NCBI RefSeq assembly: GCF_003054055.1
Contig: NZ_QBKI01000004.1
Location: 62,001-126,000, forward strand
Direction: 5' to 3'
Origin: Pontibacter mucosus
Lineage (GTDB): Bacteria; Bacteroidota; Bacteroidia; Cytophagales; Hymenobacteraceae
Length of the DNA stretch: 64,000 nt
Below are positions 35,664 through 43,627 of this stretch, in pieces; position 1 is the stretch's first letter; every line of letters begins with the position of its first letter. Under the pieces are notes generated by a model. That model was not told the origin of the DNA, did no database searches, and saw nothing but the letters and a program-made list of their open reading frames with translations. Both the position numbers and the translations under genes were made by a program.

Positions 35664-37829
35664 ATGATGCTAATTTCATACTTACAAAAGCGGCTGTGCC
35701 TGCTCCTGCTGCTTGTGGTGGTAACTGTGCCGCTACAGGCCCAGGACAAGGTGCTGACCATGGAAGACGCCGTTATCAACCCGGCCCTGCAGCCCCAGAA
35801 CCTGCGCCAGCTTGCTTGGGTGGCCGGCACCAGCGACTTCACCTACATCAAATCAGACAACGGCAACCAAGCGCTCGTGCGCGGCAACGCCACCTCCACT
35901 AAGCAGCAGGACATCCTGACGCTGGAGCAGCTGAACGCCGCCGTAACGGCCACAGGCGCCGAGAAGCTCAGCAGTTTTCCCACCCTGTTCTGGCGCGATG
36001 GCAGCAATTTCCTGATGGACGTGCAGAACCGCATCATCGGCTATGACCTCAAATCCGGTAAGGCGCGCGTTATCATGACCTACGCCAAGGAGGCCGAGAA
36101 CAAAGAGCTGGACCCGACCATGCAGCGCCTGGCCTACACCAAAGGCAATAATTTATACTTGTCAGTTCCGGGTAAGGAGGACGTGGCGATAACGAAGGAG
36201 GAAAACGCCGCTATCGTGAACGGGCAGGCGGCACACCGCTCTGAATTCGGCATCACCAAGGGCACCTTCTGGTCGCCGACGGGCAGCAAACTGGCCTTTT
36301 ACCGCATGGACCAGACGATGGTGACCGATTACCCGCTGGTGGATGTGGCCCCACTACCGGCGCAGCTCAACAACATCAAATACCCGATGGCGGGCGGCAA
36401 GAGCCACCACGTGACGGTAGGCGTGTACGATGTGACCTCCGGCAAAACCATTTACCTGCAAACCGGCGAGCCGGCCGAGCAGTACCTGACCAACATCAAC
36501 TGGAGCCCGGACGAGAAGTCTATCTACATCGCCGTGCTCAACCGCGACCAGAACCATATGAAACTCAACCGCTACAACGCCCAGACCGGCGCTTTTGAGC
36601 GCACGCTGCTGGAGGAAAAGCAGGAAAAGTATGTGGAGCCGGAGCACGGGTTATACTTTGTGCCGGGCAAGCCCGACCAGTTTGTGCGGGTAAGCGAGCG
36701 CACCGGCTTCGACCATTTATACTTGTACAACACCAACGGCAAGCAGCTGCGCCAGCTCACCAAAGGCGACTGGATGGTAACTGACATCCACGGCTTCAGC
36801 AAAAAGGGCGATGAGCTATACTATACCTCCACGGCCGAAAGCCCGCTGGAGCGCCACATTTACGCGGTAAACCTGCGCAATGGCAAAAGCCGTCGCCTGT
36901 CGCAGGGCAGCGGCGTGCACAATGCCCAGCTCAGCCCCGACGCCAGGTATATTCTCGACAACTACAGCAGCCAGGAAGTACCACGTAAAATCCAGATACT
37001 TAACACCCACGGCAAAGTAGAGCAAACGCTGTTGACAGCCCCAAATCCACTTACAGCCTATAAACTGGGTAAGACAACCATTTTCCCGATTAAGGCCGAG
37101 GACGGCACTGAGCTGTACGCGCGCATGATTACACCGCCGAACATGGACAAGAACAAGAAGTACCCGGTGGTGGTGTATGTATACGGCGGCCCGCATGTGC
37201 AGCTGGTGACCAACAGCTGGCTGGGTGGCGCCAACCTTTGGATGCACCTGATGGCCCAGAAAGGCTACATCGTCTTCACCCTCGACTCCCGCGGCTCCGG
37301 CGACCGGGGTCTGGCCTTTGAGCAGGCGACCTTCCGCCAGTTGGGCACGGTGGAAATGCAGGACCAGCTGCGCGGCGTGGAGTACCTCAAATCACAGCCT
37401 TACGTGGATGGCACTCGCTTGGGCGTGCATGGCTGGAGCTACGGTGGCTTTATGACCACCTCCCTGATGACGCGCTACCCGGGCGTGTTTAAAGTAGGTG
37501 TGGCTGGCGGCCCGGTAATCGACTGGAAGTATTACGAGGTAATGTACACCGAGCGCTACATGGACTCGCCGGAGCAGAACCCGAAAGGCTACGAGGATGC
37601 CAACCTGCTCAACCACGTGAAAAACCTGCAGGGCAAGCTGCTCATGATTCACGGCACGGTAGACGATGTGGTGGTGTGGCAGCACAGCCTGGCCTTCCTT
37701 AAAAAAGCCGTGGACGAGGGCATCCTGCTCGATTACTTCGTGTACCCGGGCCACCCGCACAACGTGCGGGGCAAAGACCGCGTGCACTTGATGCGCAAGG
37801 TCACGCAGTACTTCGACGACAAACTTTAA
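35664..37829 (+). CDS. Dipeptidyl peptidase IV-like serine peptidase (S9B)
   Basis: A 721-residue exported peptidase that removes N-terminal X-Pro or similar dipeptides. I start it at the ATG at 35664 (MMLISYLQKRLCLLLLLVVV), which gives a good signal peptide ending LQAQ; an upstream ATG at 35628 would place the signal too far in. A beta-propeller domain (about 60-440) precedes an alpha/beta-hydrolase domain. The catalytic Ser is S592 in GWSYGG, the Asp lies in HGTVDDVV and the His in YPGHPHNV. YVYGGPHVQLV is the usual oxyanion-region motif. It is transcribed alone and ends in a motif-based perfect terminator. Confidence 0.93.
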   Translation: MMLISYLQKRLCLLLLLVVVTVPLQAQDKVLTMEDAVINPALQPQNLRQLAWVAGTSDFTYIKSDNGNQALVRGNATSTKQQDILTLEQLNAAVTATGAEKLSSFPTLFWRDGSNFLMDVQNRIIGYDLKSGKARVIMTYAKEAENKELDPTMQRLAYTKGNNLYLSVPGKEDVAITKEENAAIVNGQAAHRSEFGITKGTFWSPTGSKLAFYRMDQTMVTDYPLVDVAPLPAQLNNIKYPMAGGKSHHVTVGVYDVTSGKTIYLQTGEPAEQYLTNINWSPDEKSIYIAVLNRDQNHMKLNRYNAQTGAFERTLLEEKQEKYVEPEHGLYFVPGKPDQFVRVSERTGFDHLYLYNTNGKQLRQLTKGDWMVTDIHGFSKKGDELYYTSTAESPLERHIYAVNLRNGKSRRLSQGSGVHNAQLSPDARYILDNYSSQEVPRKIQILNTHGKVEQTLLTAPNPLTAYKLGKTTIFPIKAEDGTELYARMITPPNMDKNKKYPVVVYVYGGPHVQLVTNSWLGGANLWMHLMAQKGYIVFTLDSRGSGDRGLAFEQATFRQLGTVEMQDQLRGVEYLKSQPYVDGTRLGVHGWSYGGFMTTSLMTRYPGVFKVGVAGGPVIDWKYYEVMYTERYMDSPEQNPKGYEDANLLNHVKNLQGKLLMIHGTVDDVVVWQHSLAFLKKAVDEGILLDYFVYPGHPHNVRGKDRVHLMRKVTQYFDDKL

Positions 37830-37883
37830 AGTATAAAATGAGAACGGCGCTGAGCATATCGGCGCCGTTCTCATTTTATACTT
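37829..37883 (+). terminator. Terminator built on an AAGTATAAA inverted pair
   Basis: A perfect 22-nt inverted repeat (37829-37850 with 37862-37883) starts with AAGTATAAA and ends with TTTATACTT. The core GAGAACGGCGC pairs with GCGCCGTTCTC. It begins at the last base of the peptidase stop codon. Confidence 0.88.
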
Positions 37884-37954
37884 AGGACAAAGGACTTTTA
37901 TTTTTAGACAAAGGATTTCTAGACAAAGGACAAAAGACTTTAAAAGCACCAATG

Positions 37955-38111
37955 CCCTCGTCCCGAAAGCCTTCGGGATGTGCGCTATCTGGTGGCGTCC
38001 CGCCACTTATACTTATACTTATACTTATACTTATACTTATACTTATACTTATACTTATAGCGGCCAGAGGCCGACCTATAACTCACATCCCGAAAGCGTT
38101 CGGGAAGAGGG
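37955..38111. repeat. Composite palindromic element, copy 1
   Basis: Outer inverted arms (CCCTCGTCCCGAAAGCCTTC... at 37955-37982 with the facing arm ending 38111) enclose two small hairpins, GTGGCGTCCCGCCAC and GCGGCCAGAGGCCG, and a hexamer array. The same two hairpins, the flanking GCTATC block and a TATACTT-rich middle occur in inverted orientation at 38806-38960. Confidence 0.65.
38005..38058. repeat. Hexamer microsatellite (ACTTAT)9
   Basis: Nine perfect tandem copies of ACTTAT, equivalent to repeated TATACT, lie in the middle of the palindromic element. An open frame over it would read poly-Ile-Leu and is not a gene. Confidence 0.97.
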
Positions 38112-38170
38112 AGCTTAGTAGTGCTACTGCGTAGCTGGAAGCATGCGTTCCCTTAAACCGCTGAATTGCG

Positions 38171-38178
38171 TACCTTTG
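38171..38178 (+). promoter_or_regulatory. -7 promoter box TACCTTTG
   Basis: TACCTTTG followed by CAG matches the Bacteroidota -7 consensus, 28 bp before the ATG at 38207. Confidence 0.6.
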
Positions 38179-38206
38179 CAGCAGATTTATACTTTAGCGT
38201 TAACCT

Positions 38207-38752
38207 ATGCCAGCCGTATCACCCGCCTTTCGCCAGGCCGTAAAGCAACTGAGCGACAAAGAGAAGGAAGCCATTATACTTCGTGCCGCCCGCCGCGACG
38301 CTGAGTTGTATGACATACTCAGGTATGAGCTGCTGGAAGAGGTAACGCTGGAGGAAGTATATGAAGAGGCCGCCGACAAAATACACGAACTGCTTATCAA
38401 CGCGAGTGGCCGCAGCCTGAGCAAGGCGCTTACCAGGGCCCTGCGCAAAGCCGTAAAGGAGATTGCCCGCTTCAAGCGCATCACCAAAGACCCTAAAGCC
38501 GAGGTAGACCTGCACCTCTATACTTTACGCCTCATCTTCGACAACTTCACGGGCCAGTTTGACAGCTACTACAAGGGCTTTTACACGGCCACGGCACGCC
38601 TGCTGCTGCGCACCCTACAGCTTATCCGCAAAAACCTGCACGAAGATTACCACCTGGAATATAAAGCCGAACTCGACGAATTTCTGCAGCAGCTCCACAG
38701 CCGCCCCAAGCATCTGACCGTGGCCCTGCCGAAGGAGTTTGAGGTGGAGTAG
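38207..38752 (+). CDS. Hypothetical helical protein
   Basis: A 181-residue cytoplasmic protein that I do not recognise. It has no signal or membrane segment. The sequence is rich in charged helices (AFRQAVKQLSDKEKEAIILRAARRDAELYDILRYELLEEV, then SLSKALTRALRKAVKEIARFKRITKD), and its middle (VDLHLYTLRLIFDNFTGQFDSYYKGFYTATARLLLRTLQLI) contains aromatic and hydrophobic helices. A good promoter box supports the start. It lies alone between two copies of the palindromic element. Composition matches neighbouring genes. Confidence 0.75.
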   Translation: MPAVSPAFRQAVKQLSDKEKEAIILRAARRDAELYDILRYELLEEVTLEEVYEEAADKIHELLINASGRSLSKALTRALRKAVKEIARFKRITKDPKAEVDLHLYTLRLIFDNFTGQFDSYYKGFYTATARLLLRTLQLIRKNLHEDYHLEYKAELDEFLQQLHSRPKHLTVALPKEFEVE

Positions 38753-38805
38753 GCTTGAATTTTGAATGAGTGGATGAGTGATTGAGTGAATTCATAGCAA
38801 AGCCT

Positions 38806-38960
38806 GCCCTCGCTCGCGTCCCGCGAGTGTGAGCTATCCCACGGCCTCTGGCCGCTAAATTTTATACTTTATACATTCGCCCCCTATACTTTTATATTTA
38901 GTGTGAAACGTGGCGGGACGCCACATGATAGCTCACACTCGCCAGAGGCGAGCGAGGGTG
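38806..38960. repeat. Composite palindromic element, copy 2 (inverted)
   Basis: Outer arms CCCTCGCTCGCG...GTGTGAGCTATC and GATAGCTCACACTCGCC...GCGAGCGAGGG face each other and enclose CACGGCCTCTGGCCGC, a TATACTT-rich middle, and GTGGCGGGACGCCAC. Read on the other strand this has the same inner order as 37955-38111, but with a different outer palindrome. Confidence 0.65.
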
Positions 38961-39039
38961 AGAGATGAAGGTGTGTAAAACAACCTCTTAACCAAACATT
39001 CAGACAAAGAAATCTTCCAAAGCAAGGTATTAAGTTTAT

Positions 39040-39594
39040 ATGGCGGTTAGCAACGACTTCAAAAACTGGAAGAATTATCTGGAGTGTAAGTTTTCGGATG
39101 AGGCGCTTTATCAAATCATAGATAACACAGATGTTCTTTCCGATGGCGTCTACAGAGTAAATTCAAAAACGAACGAAACTCTTATAGACTTCATCTACCC
39201 TAACCAAGACTGGACTACACTGGATGACATACAGTTCTATAGTGATTCGGCTCAGGCTTGGTCAGGAGAACTGTTAGGCGGCAATAATCCTAAAGCAGGC
39301 CTATTTAATCAGGAAAACCTTGATGCGGTTGAGCATTTATTAGAAACACCAATTAAGTATGGGTGGATAAACCAAGAGTTTTATCTCGGTAAAAGGCTCT
39401 TCAAATCAGTGGCCTACATAAACGAAAATGGAAGTAAGGGAGAGAAGATTTTTACAGAGTATAACACAGGCCTTGCAGGTGTGATGCTGCTTCCTTTCAC
39501 CCTACTCATCAATCTTCTCCTTCACTTAGGCTGGATAGGTAAGAAGAGCATGATAGTCGTTGATCCTATAGAAAAAACCCGCAGGCAGTTTTAA
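39040..39594 (+). CDS. Hypothetical AT-rich protein with C-terminal membrane segment
   Basis: A 184-residue protein of unknown family. The main part is polar, with aromatic-rich stretches (FKNWKNYLECKFSDEALYQII, DGVYRVNSKTNETLIDFIYPNQDW). A hydrophobic segment lies near the end (about 154-174, TGLAVGVMLLPFTLLINLLLHLGW-like), followed by KKSMIVVDPIEKTRRQF. Base composition is lower in GC than the genes around it, and it follows a palindromic repeat element, which together suggest later acquisition. The start is the first ATG, after an A-rich stretch; no TAnnTTTG box was found. Coding status is likely but not certain. Confidence 0.65.
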   Translation: MAVSNDFKNWKNYLECKFSDEALYQIIDNTDVLSDGVYRVNSKTNETLIDFIYPNQDWTTLDDIQFYSDSAQAWSGELLGGNNPKAGLFNQENLDAVEHLLETPIKYGWINQEFYLGKRLFKSVAYINENGSKGEKIFTEYNTGLAGVMLLPFTLLINLLLHLGWIGKKSMIVVDPIEKTRRQF

Positions 39595-39636
39595 TGTATG
39601 ATCCATTCACCAGCGCACTTCTCTTATATTCCTCTC

Positions 39637-40401
39637 CTACTCCAACTCCCGCACCTGCACTCCTTCCAGAACGATCTCGGACACCTTCTCCAGCTTGCCC
39701 GCCTCATAGGCCCTGTCGTAGTTGTCAATCGGGAAGTTGAGATCATCGATCTTATAGTTATTATAATCCTGGAAACGCACGCTGCCCACCTCGTAGGCCT
39801 TACTTACCTCCCGGAAGCGGGATCCGCCATCGTTCTCCTGGAAGTTATAGGCCAGGTAATCCATCGTGTGGCGGTCTTTGTGGAACCAGTACACATACTC
39901 GTCCTGGTAACCGTCGCCGCCGCCTTCCTGGGCAAAGGTAACCTTCACTTTATGGTAAGGCTCTCCTTTTACCTTGGCCTCTCCCAGGTATGATTTTTGC
40001 ACAGCCGGGTCGTTGAGGAAGTAGGGCAGCAGGGCAAAGTACACCACCGAGTTAACCGAGTTGCTGAACGCCTGCTTACGCTCTTCCGGCAGCTCCACAT
40101 CCACATCGTCTACCGTTCGTTTAAAGCCGCTGTTGCTGAGCACGTCGTGGATGCGCTGGCCGGTGGAGTCGGCAAAGGTGCGGCTGTAGACGAAGGCGCC
40201 GTTGTCGCGCAGGGCCCGGTACTGTATGTCGCGCAGCCGGAAGCTTACGATACTTTTATCCAGCTTCTGGCCCCCGTGTGCTTTTATGGCGGCATCCACA
40301 ATGGCCTGCGCCTCACTATCCCCGGCGGGTTTGCTCTCAGAGCAGGCAGCAGCAATAAACAATAAGCCCAGCAACAGCCAGGTATAAGTATACTTTAGCA
40401 T
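39637..40401 (-). CDS. Hypothetical outer-membrane lipoprotein (DUF6503-like)
   Basis: A 254-residue lipoprotein. The signal sequence has a clear lipobox (LLFIAAACSES, C20 as the lipidation site). The mature part (QAIVDAAIKAHGGQKLDKSIVSFRLRDIQYRALRDNG and onward) suggests a beta-rich fold like LolA/LolB-type domains, and resembles Bacteroidota lipoproteins now grouped as DUF6503; I hold that name loosely. Motifs such as YHKVKVTF, DEYVYWFHKDRHTMDYLAY and VREVSKAYEVG-like blocks are periplasmic in character. It has its own -7 box at 40433-40440. Function is unknown. Confidence 0.75.
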   Translation of the reverse strand: MLKYTYTWLLLGLLFIAAACSESKPAGDSEAQAIVDAAIKAHGGQKLDKSIVSFRLRDIQYRALRDNGAFVYSRTFADSTGQRIHDVLSNSGFKRTVDDVDVELPEERKQAFSNSVNSVVYFALLPYFLNDPAVQKSYLGEAKVKGEPYHKVKVTFAQEGGGDGYQDEYVYWFHKDRHTMDYLAYNFQENDGGSRFREVSKAYEVGSVRFQDYNNYKIDDLNFPIDNYDRAYEAGKLEKVSEIVLEGVQVRELE

Positions 40402-40432
40402 AAGGGTGATCTTTTCTGTAGGTGCACTTCCC

Positions 40433-40440
40433 CAAAGGTA
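40433..40440 (-). promoter_or_regulatory. -7 promoter box TACCTTTG
   Basis: On the minus strand TACCTTTGG matches TAnnTTTG, 31 bp before the lipoprotein start at 40401. Confidence 0.6.
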
Positions 40441-40465
40441 AGAAAGCCACGGGCAAGTATAAAAG

Positions 40466-40498
40466 AAAAACCGCCCCGACTAAGCAGCCGGAGCGGTT
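40466..40498 (-). terminator. Intrinsic terminator after the YceI operon
   Basis: AACCGCTCC and GGGGCGGTT-type arms (one mismatch) form a hairpin followed by TTTTTCTTTTATACTT on the minus strand, 25 bp past the yceI stop. Confidence 0.75.
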
Positions 40499-40522
40499 AA
40501 AGGGACTATTCAGAAATCAGAT

Positions 40523-41188
40523 TTATTTCGCAGCCGTCACGTCGAACGTGATGGTGAACTCATCAGCGATAGCTTTGTCGCCCAGTTCACCCAGCAGGGT
40601 CTCAGAGCCGTAACGCACGTCGTACTTAGAGCGGTCTACCTTCACGTCAGCCTTCGCGTTTACTGTGCCGTTATCCACAGAAACTACAGCCGGGAAGCTT
40701 ACTACCTCCGTTTTCTCCTTGATAGTCAGGTTGCCTTCTACGTTGTAGTTAGGCGCGCCGGCAGCCGCATCAGCGATTGGAGCAATGCTGGTAATTTCGA
40801 AAGTGGCAGTTGGGTAAGTCTCCACGCCGAAGAAGTCGTCAGACTTCAGGTGGCCTACCAGTTTGCCGTTATATTCTGCATCTTCCAGGTCAGTGTTCGT
40901 GATAGTGTTCATGTCGATCACGATCTTGCCGCCTGTCAGCTGGTCGCCGTTTACAGTCAGCTCGCCGCTCTGCACCTTAATTTCGCCCATGTGCTCGCCA
41001 CCTACTTTGGTGCCGTGCCACTTCACGCTGCTCTGGTCCTGAGCAATCTGATAAGTCTCGCCCTCGCCGGTTGCAGCGGCAGGAGCCTCAGAAGTTACGG
41101 CAGTTGTCTCGGCAGTATTGCTTTCGGAGCTGCAGGCAGTGAAAAACAGGGCCGCAGCGAAAGATGCATAAATTGCTGTTCTTTTCAT
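40523..41188 (-). CDS. YceI-family lipoprotein
   Basis: A 221-residue YceI-domain lipoprotein. The lipobox FFTACSSE gives C19 as the acylated Cys, followed by a low-complexity Ala/Thr/Glu linker. The YceI lipocalin-like domain (about 47-221) shows SSVKWHGTKVGGEHMGEIKV, HLKSDDFFGVETYPTATFEI, VEGNLTIKEKTEVVSFPAVV and VDRSKYDVRYGS, the classic family blocks. YceI proteins bind isoprenoid-like lipids in a closed barrel. Their role in Bacteroidota is unclear. It lies 51 bp downstream of a second YceI gene and ends in a hairpin, making it the last gene of a marR-yceI-yceI operon. Confidence 0.94.
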   Translation of the reverse strand: MKRTAIYASFAAALFFTACSSESNTAETTAVTSEAPAAATGEGETYQIAQDQSSVKWHGTKVGGEHMGEIKVQSGELTVNGDQLTGGKIVIDMNTITNTDLEDAEYNGKLVGHLKSDDFFGVETYPTATFEITSIAPIADAAAGAPNYNVEGNLTIKEKTEVVSFPAVVSVDNGTVNAKADVKVDRSKYDVRYGSETLLGELGDKAIADEFTITFDVTAAK

Positions 41189-41239
41189 CTTGGTTTTGTA
41201 ATGATTAATTGAGTATGGAAAGATTGATTATACTTGGTT

Positions 41240-41896
41240 TTAGAGTTTAGCAGTCACGTCGAGCGTTACCGTAAAGTCGTCGTAAATGGCCTTGTCGCCC
41301 AGGTTCTCGAAGAAGCTGTTGGAGCGGTAGCGCACGTCATACTTAGTGCGGTCTATCGTTACATCGGCCTTGGCAGAGGCTACCCCGTTCTTCACCGACA
41401 GCACTGCCGGGAACGTTACCTGATTGGTGATGCCTTTGATGGTCAAATCGCCGGTAACGGTGGCGTTTGGCTTGCCGGCCGCCGCGTTGGCAATTGGCTT
41501 CACGCCAGTAATTTTGAAGGAAGCGGTCGGGTGCTTCTCCACACTAAAGAAATCGTCTGACTTCAGGTGGTTTACCAGCCTGGTGTTTGAGCCCTGGTCT
41601 TTGATGTCGGTGCAGGTGATGCTGGCCATGTCGATCACGAAAGTTCCGCCCACTACTTTGTTTCCGTTCACCTGGATGTCGCCGCTCTGCAGCGTGAGGT
41701 TACCCAAATGCTCGCCGGTTACTTTCTTGGCGTGCCACTTGAGCGCGCTTCCGGCAACGTCTACTTTGTAAGCACGCACTTTGGCAGGGGCGGCTGCCTC
41801 CGTGGCTGCTGTTTCAACCACGGTACTTGGGTTTCCTGCCTGGGCCGTAAACATCATGGCACTGGCAAGCGAAGCTAGGACTACGTACTTTTTCAT
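41240..41896 (-). CDS. YceI-family periplasmic protein
   Basis: A 218-residue paralogue of the downstream lipoprotein. It has a standard signal peptide (about 1-20, ending TAQAGN) rather than a lipobox, then the same YceI blocks: SALKWHAKKVTGEHLGNLTL, HLKSDDFFSVEKHPTASFKI, VTGDLTIKGITNQVTFPAVL and DRTKYDVRYRSNSFFENLGDKAI. A soluble periplasmic form and a membrane-anchored form therefore come from one operon. It begins 30 bp after the stop of the MarR gene. Confidence 0.94.
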   Translation of the reverse strand: MKKYVVLASLASAMMFTAQAGNPSTVVETAATEAAAPAKVRAYKVDVAGSALKWHAKKVTGEHLGNLTLQSGDIQVNGNKVVGGTFVIDMASITCTDIKDQGSNTRLVNHLKSDDFFSVEKHPTASFKITGVKPIANAAAGKPNATVTGDLTIKGITNQVTFPAVLSVKNGVASAKADVTIDRTKYDVRYRSNSFFENLGDKAIYDDFTVTLDVTAKL

Positions 41897-41926
41897 CTGT
41901 TTTGTCTTGGGTATGGTTAAACTGGT

Positions 41927-42376
41927 TTAGCTTCTTATTTTGTCGAGCAGGCTGTTCAGCTGCGTAGCCTCCTCTTCGGTAAGGTTCATAATACCAGTGC
42001 CTTTGCCTCCCTCCAGTCCATCCATTTGCTTCAACAGGTCCAGGCCCTTTTCCGTTATCATCACGTCCACCGTGCGGCGGTCAGCCGGGCATTGCTTGCG
42101 CGTTACCAACTCCTTGGCCTCCAGCCGGTCCACGATGCGCGAGGCGTTCGAGGTTTTATCCAGCATGCGCTCTATCAGCATGCTGATGGTAGCCGGCTTG
42201 GGGTGCTGCCCGCGCAAAATGCGCAATATGTTATACTGCGGCAACGTTATGCCAAAGGGTTTGAACAAAGCCGCCTGCGCCTGCTCCAGGTACCCGGCCG
42301 TGAACACCACGTTGATGTACGCCTTCTGGTACTCTGTCTTAAATACGCTCTGCTTAATCTCTTCTTCTATCTTCAT
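41927..42376 (-). CDS. MarR-family transcriptional regulator
   Basis: A 149-residue winged-helix repressor. I start it at the ATG complementary to 42374-42376 (MKIEEEIKQ); a further ATG ten codons upstream exists. The MarR domain runs through FGITLPQYNILRILRG, TISMLIERMLDKTSNASRIVDRLEAKELV (recognition helix) and RKQCPADRRTVDVMITEKG (wing with the typical DRR). It heads an operon with the two YceI genes. A pair of TGTACA sites overlaps the likely transcription start (42411-42439), so autorepression of the whole operon is a natural inference. The inducing ligand is unknown; it could be a redox or lipid signal. Confidence 0.93.
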   Translation of the reverse strand: MKIEEEIKQSVFKTEYQKAYINVVFTAGYLEQAQAALFKPFGITLPQYNILRILRGQHPKPATISMLIERMLDKTSNASRIVDRLEAKELVTRKQCPADRRTVDVMITEKGLDLLKQMDGLEGGKGTGIMNLTEEEATQLNSLLDKIRS

Positions 42377-42410
42377 ATGCGGCATTTGCATCCGAATTAG
42401 CTGCAATAAT

Positions 42411-42439
42411 AATGTACATACATTTAATGTACAAACATA
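42411..42439 (-). promoter_or_regulatory. Promoter -7 box with overlapping TGTACA operator pair
   Basis: TATGTTTG (42439 to 42432, minus strand) matches TAnnTTTG. Two copies of the palindrome TGTACA, at 42413-42418 and 42428-42433, are spaced 15 bp centre to centre. The second overlaps the -7 box and the first lies just downstream, where a repressor would block initiation. This suggests a MarR autoregulatory operator. Confidence 0.6.
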
Positions 42440-42753
42440 TCAACAGAAATAATTTCAGAAAGTTTCATTAAGCCCCTGATTTTCAAAAGAAATATAGAAA
42501 GTATAGCCCGGATCGCTTTTACTTTTAAATGCAAAAGAGATAGGCACAGGGGTAAAAAACTTTGGGGAGCGTTATACTTTCGTCAGCTTTCGGCAACCTG
42601 CTTGCCTTCAATGCGCCACGCAAAGTATAACTAGCCACAGTAAGTATAGTAAAGTTATATATTTATACTTCCTGTAACAACGCAACTTGTAAATGGTTTT
42701 ATACTTTGTTGCCAGGCCCAAAGTATGACTTGAAATAAAGACTGGCTTAAAAC
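42440..42753. other. Gene-free stretch upstream of the marR operon
   Basis: About 310 bp without a plausible gene. It contains several TATACTT/AAGTATA motifs (around 42500, 42570, 42625, 42640, 42665 and 42700) and must hold upstream promoter elements of the marR operon. Confidence 0.5.
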
Positions 42754-42787
42754 AAAACAGGCTAACCGTTTCCGATTAGCCTGTTTT
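42754..42787 (-). terminator. Intrinsic terminator after tRNA-Leu
   Basis: A perfect 12-bp stem (AAAACAGGCTAA with TTAGCCTGTTTT) with a 10-nt loop ends in TTTTGTTTT on the minus strand, directly after the tRNA 3' end. Confidence 0.9.
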
Positions 42788-42790
42788 ATG

Positions 42791-42872
42791 TGCGCAAGAA
42801 AGGACTCGAACCTTCACACCTTGCGGAACTGCCGCCTGAAGACAGCGCGTCTACCAATTTCGCCACTTGCGC
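42791..42872 (-). tRNA. tRNA-Leu (anticodon CAG)
   Basis: The minus strand folds as a class II tRNA of 82 nt without encoded CCA. Acceptor arms are GCGCAAG (42872 to 42866) and CTTGCGC with discriminator A at 42791. The D-arm has GCGAAATTGGTAGACGC. The anticodon arm CTGTC-TTCAGGC-GGCAG reads CAG, the extra arm is long (TTCCGCAAGGTGT), and the T-arm is GAAGG-TTCGAGT-CCTTT. The long variable arm and the D-loop GG are typical of Leu. Frames predicted over it on the plus strand are false. Confidence 0.97.
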
Positions 42873-43080
42873 ATTTTGTTCCTCAACCGCGGTTAAGGAT
42901 TGGTACTGCAAATATACTAAGCAGATTCATAAATGCAATACCCCTCGTGCCGGATATTTTTGTATATTTCTTTAGAAGCTCCTCCTCTCTCCTCCACAGC
43001 TAACTGATACGTTACTAGCTCAGCGACTTAGAGGAAGTACAAACTTAACGTAATCGGCACGCAAAGTATAGGAGCAGCAA

Positions 43081-43527
43081 TCAACCGCCTTTGCTTACCT
43101 GCAGCTTCACGTTTTTACTGGTCTCCTGGGAATCGGAGCTTGGATAGGGCATCACATCCAGCAGGGTAATCTCATACTGCTGCCCGTCTACCTCCACGGT
43201 CTGGGTGTGCTTGTTGCGCATGGGATCCGGCCGGCAATCGCCGATGCAGAAGGTAATGGACTGTCCCTTTTTGTTGCGGCCCAGCACTTTTACCTTCACC
43301 ACGGCATTGCCATACCACACGCACACTACATCTTTAGGACAACGGGAGTCGGTTACCTCCTCCACCTGCAGCCCCAGCAAGTCTGTTTCCGCACCGCTCA
43401 CCTTCAGCACTTGTCCCTGCGTCATGGTAAAGGCCTCGTTCAGCTCGGCCGAGCGGGGAGACACATCCTCCTGGCACTGCGTCAGCAGCAGCAGCACAGC
43501 CAGCATAGCGTATAGGTAGTTCGTCAT
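43081..43527 (-). CDS. Hypothetical lipoprotein
   Basis: A 148-residue exported protein. The N-terminal sequence MTNYLYAMLAVLLLLTQCQED has a lipobox-like LLTQC with C18 as the likely lipidated residue. The mature domain contains VTDSRCPKDVVCVWYGNAVVKVKVLG and ITFCIGDC, a Cys pattern often found in short Bacteroidota lipoproteins of unknown role; disulfides are plausible. It ends with LLDVMPYPSSDS. It is followed on the same strand, about 100 bp upstream, by a ThuA-domain lipoprotein gene, so they may be co-transcribed. No function can be assigned. Confidence 0.78.
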   Translation of the reverse strand: MTNYLYAMLAVLLLLTQCQEDVSPRSAELNEAFTMTQGQVLKVSGAETDLLGLQVEEVTDSRCPKDVVCVWYGNAVVKVKVLGRNKKGQSITFCIGDCRPDPMRNKHTQTVEVDGQQYEITLLDVMPYPSSDSQETSKNVKLQVSKGG

Positions 43528-43627
43528 AGTTCGGGTTTATTCTTACCCGATAGAGCCCCAAACTATGGTAAAGGGTTGCATGAACCCCGAAATTCTGTTT
43601 AAAGGAGTAGCCGTTTATACTTCCGCA

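Noticed and set aside
37952-38134. Open frame encoding poly-Ile-Leu
   Set aside because: It only translates the ACTTAT tandem array.
42788-43003. Small plus-strand frames reading CARKDSNLHTLRN and similar
   Set aside because: They lie over the minus-strand tRNA-Leu, a common false call.
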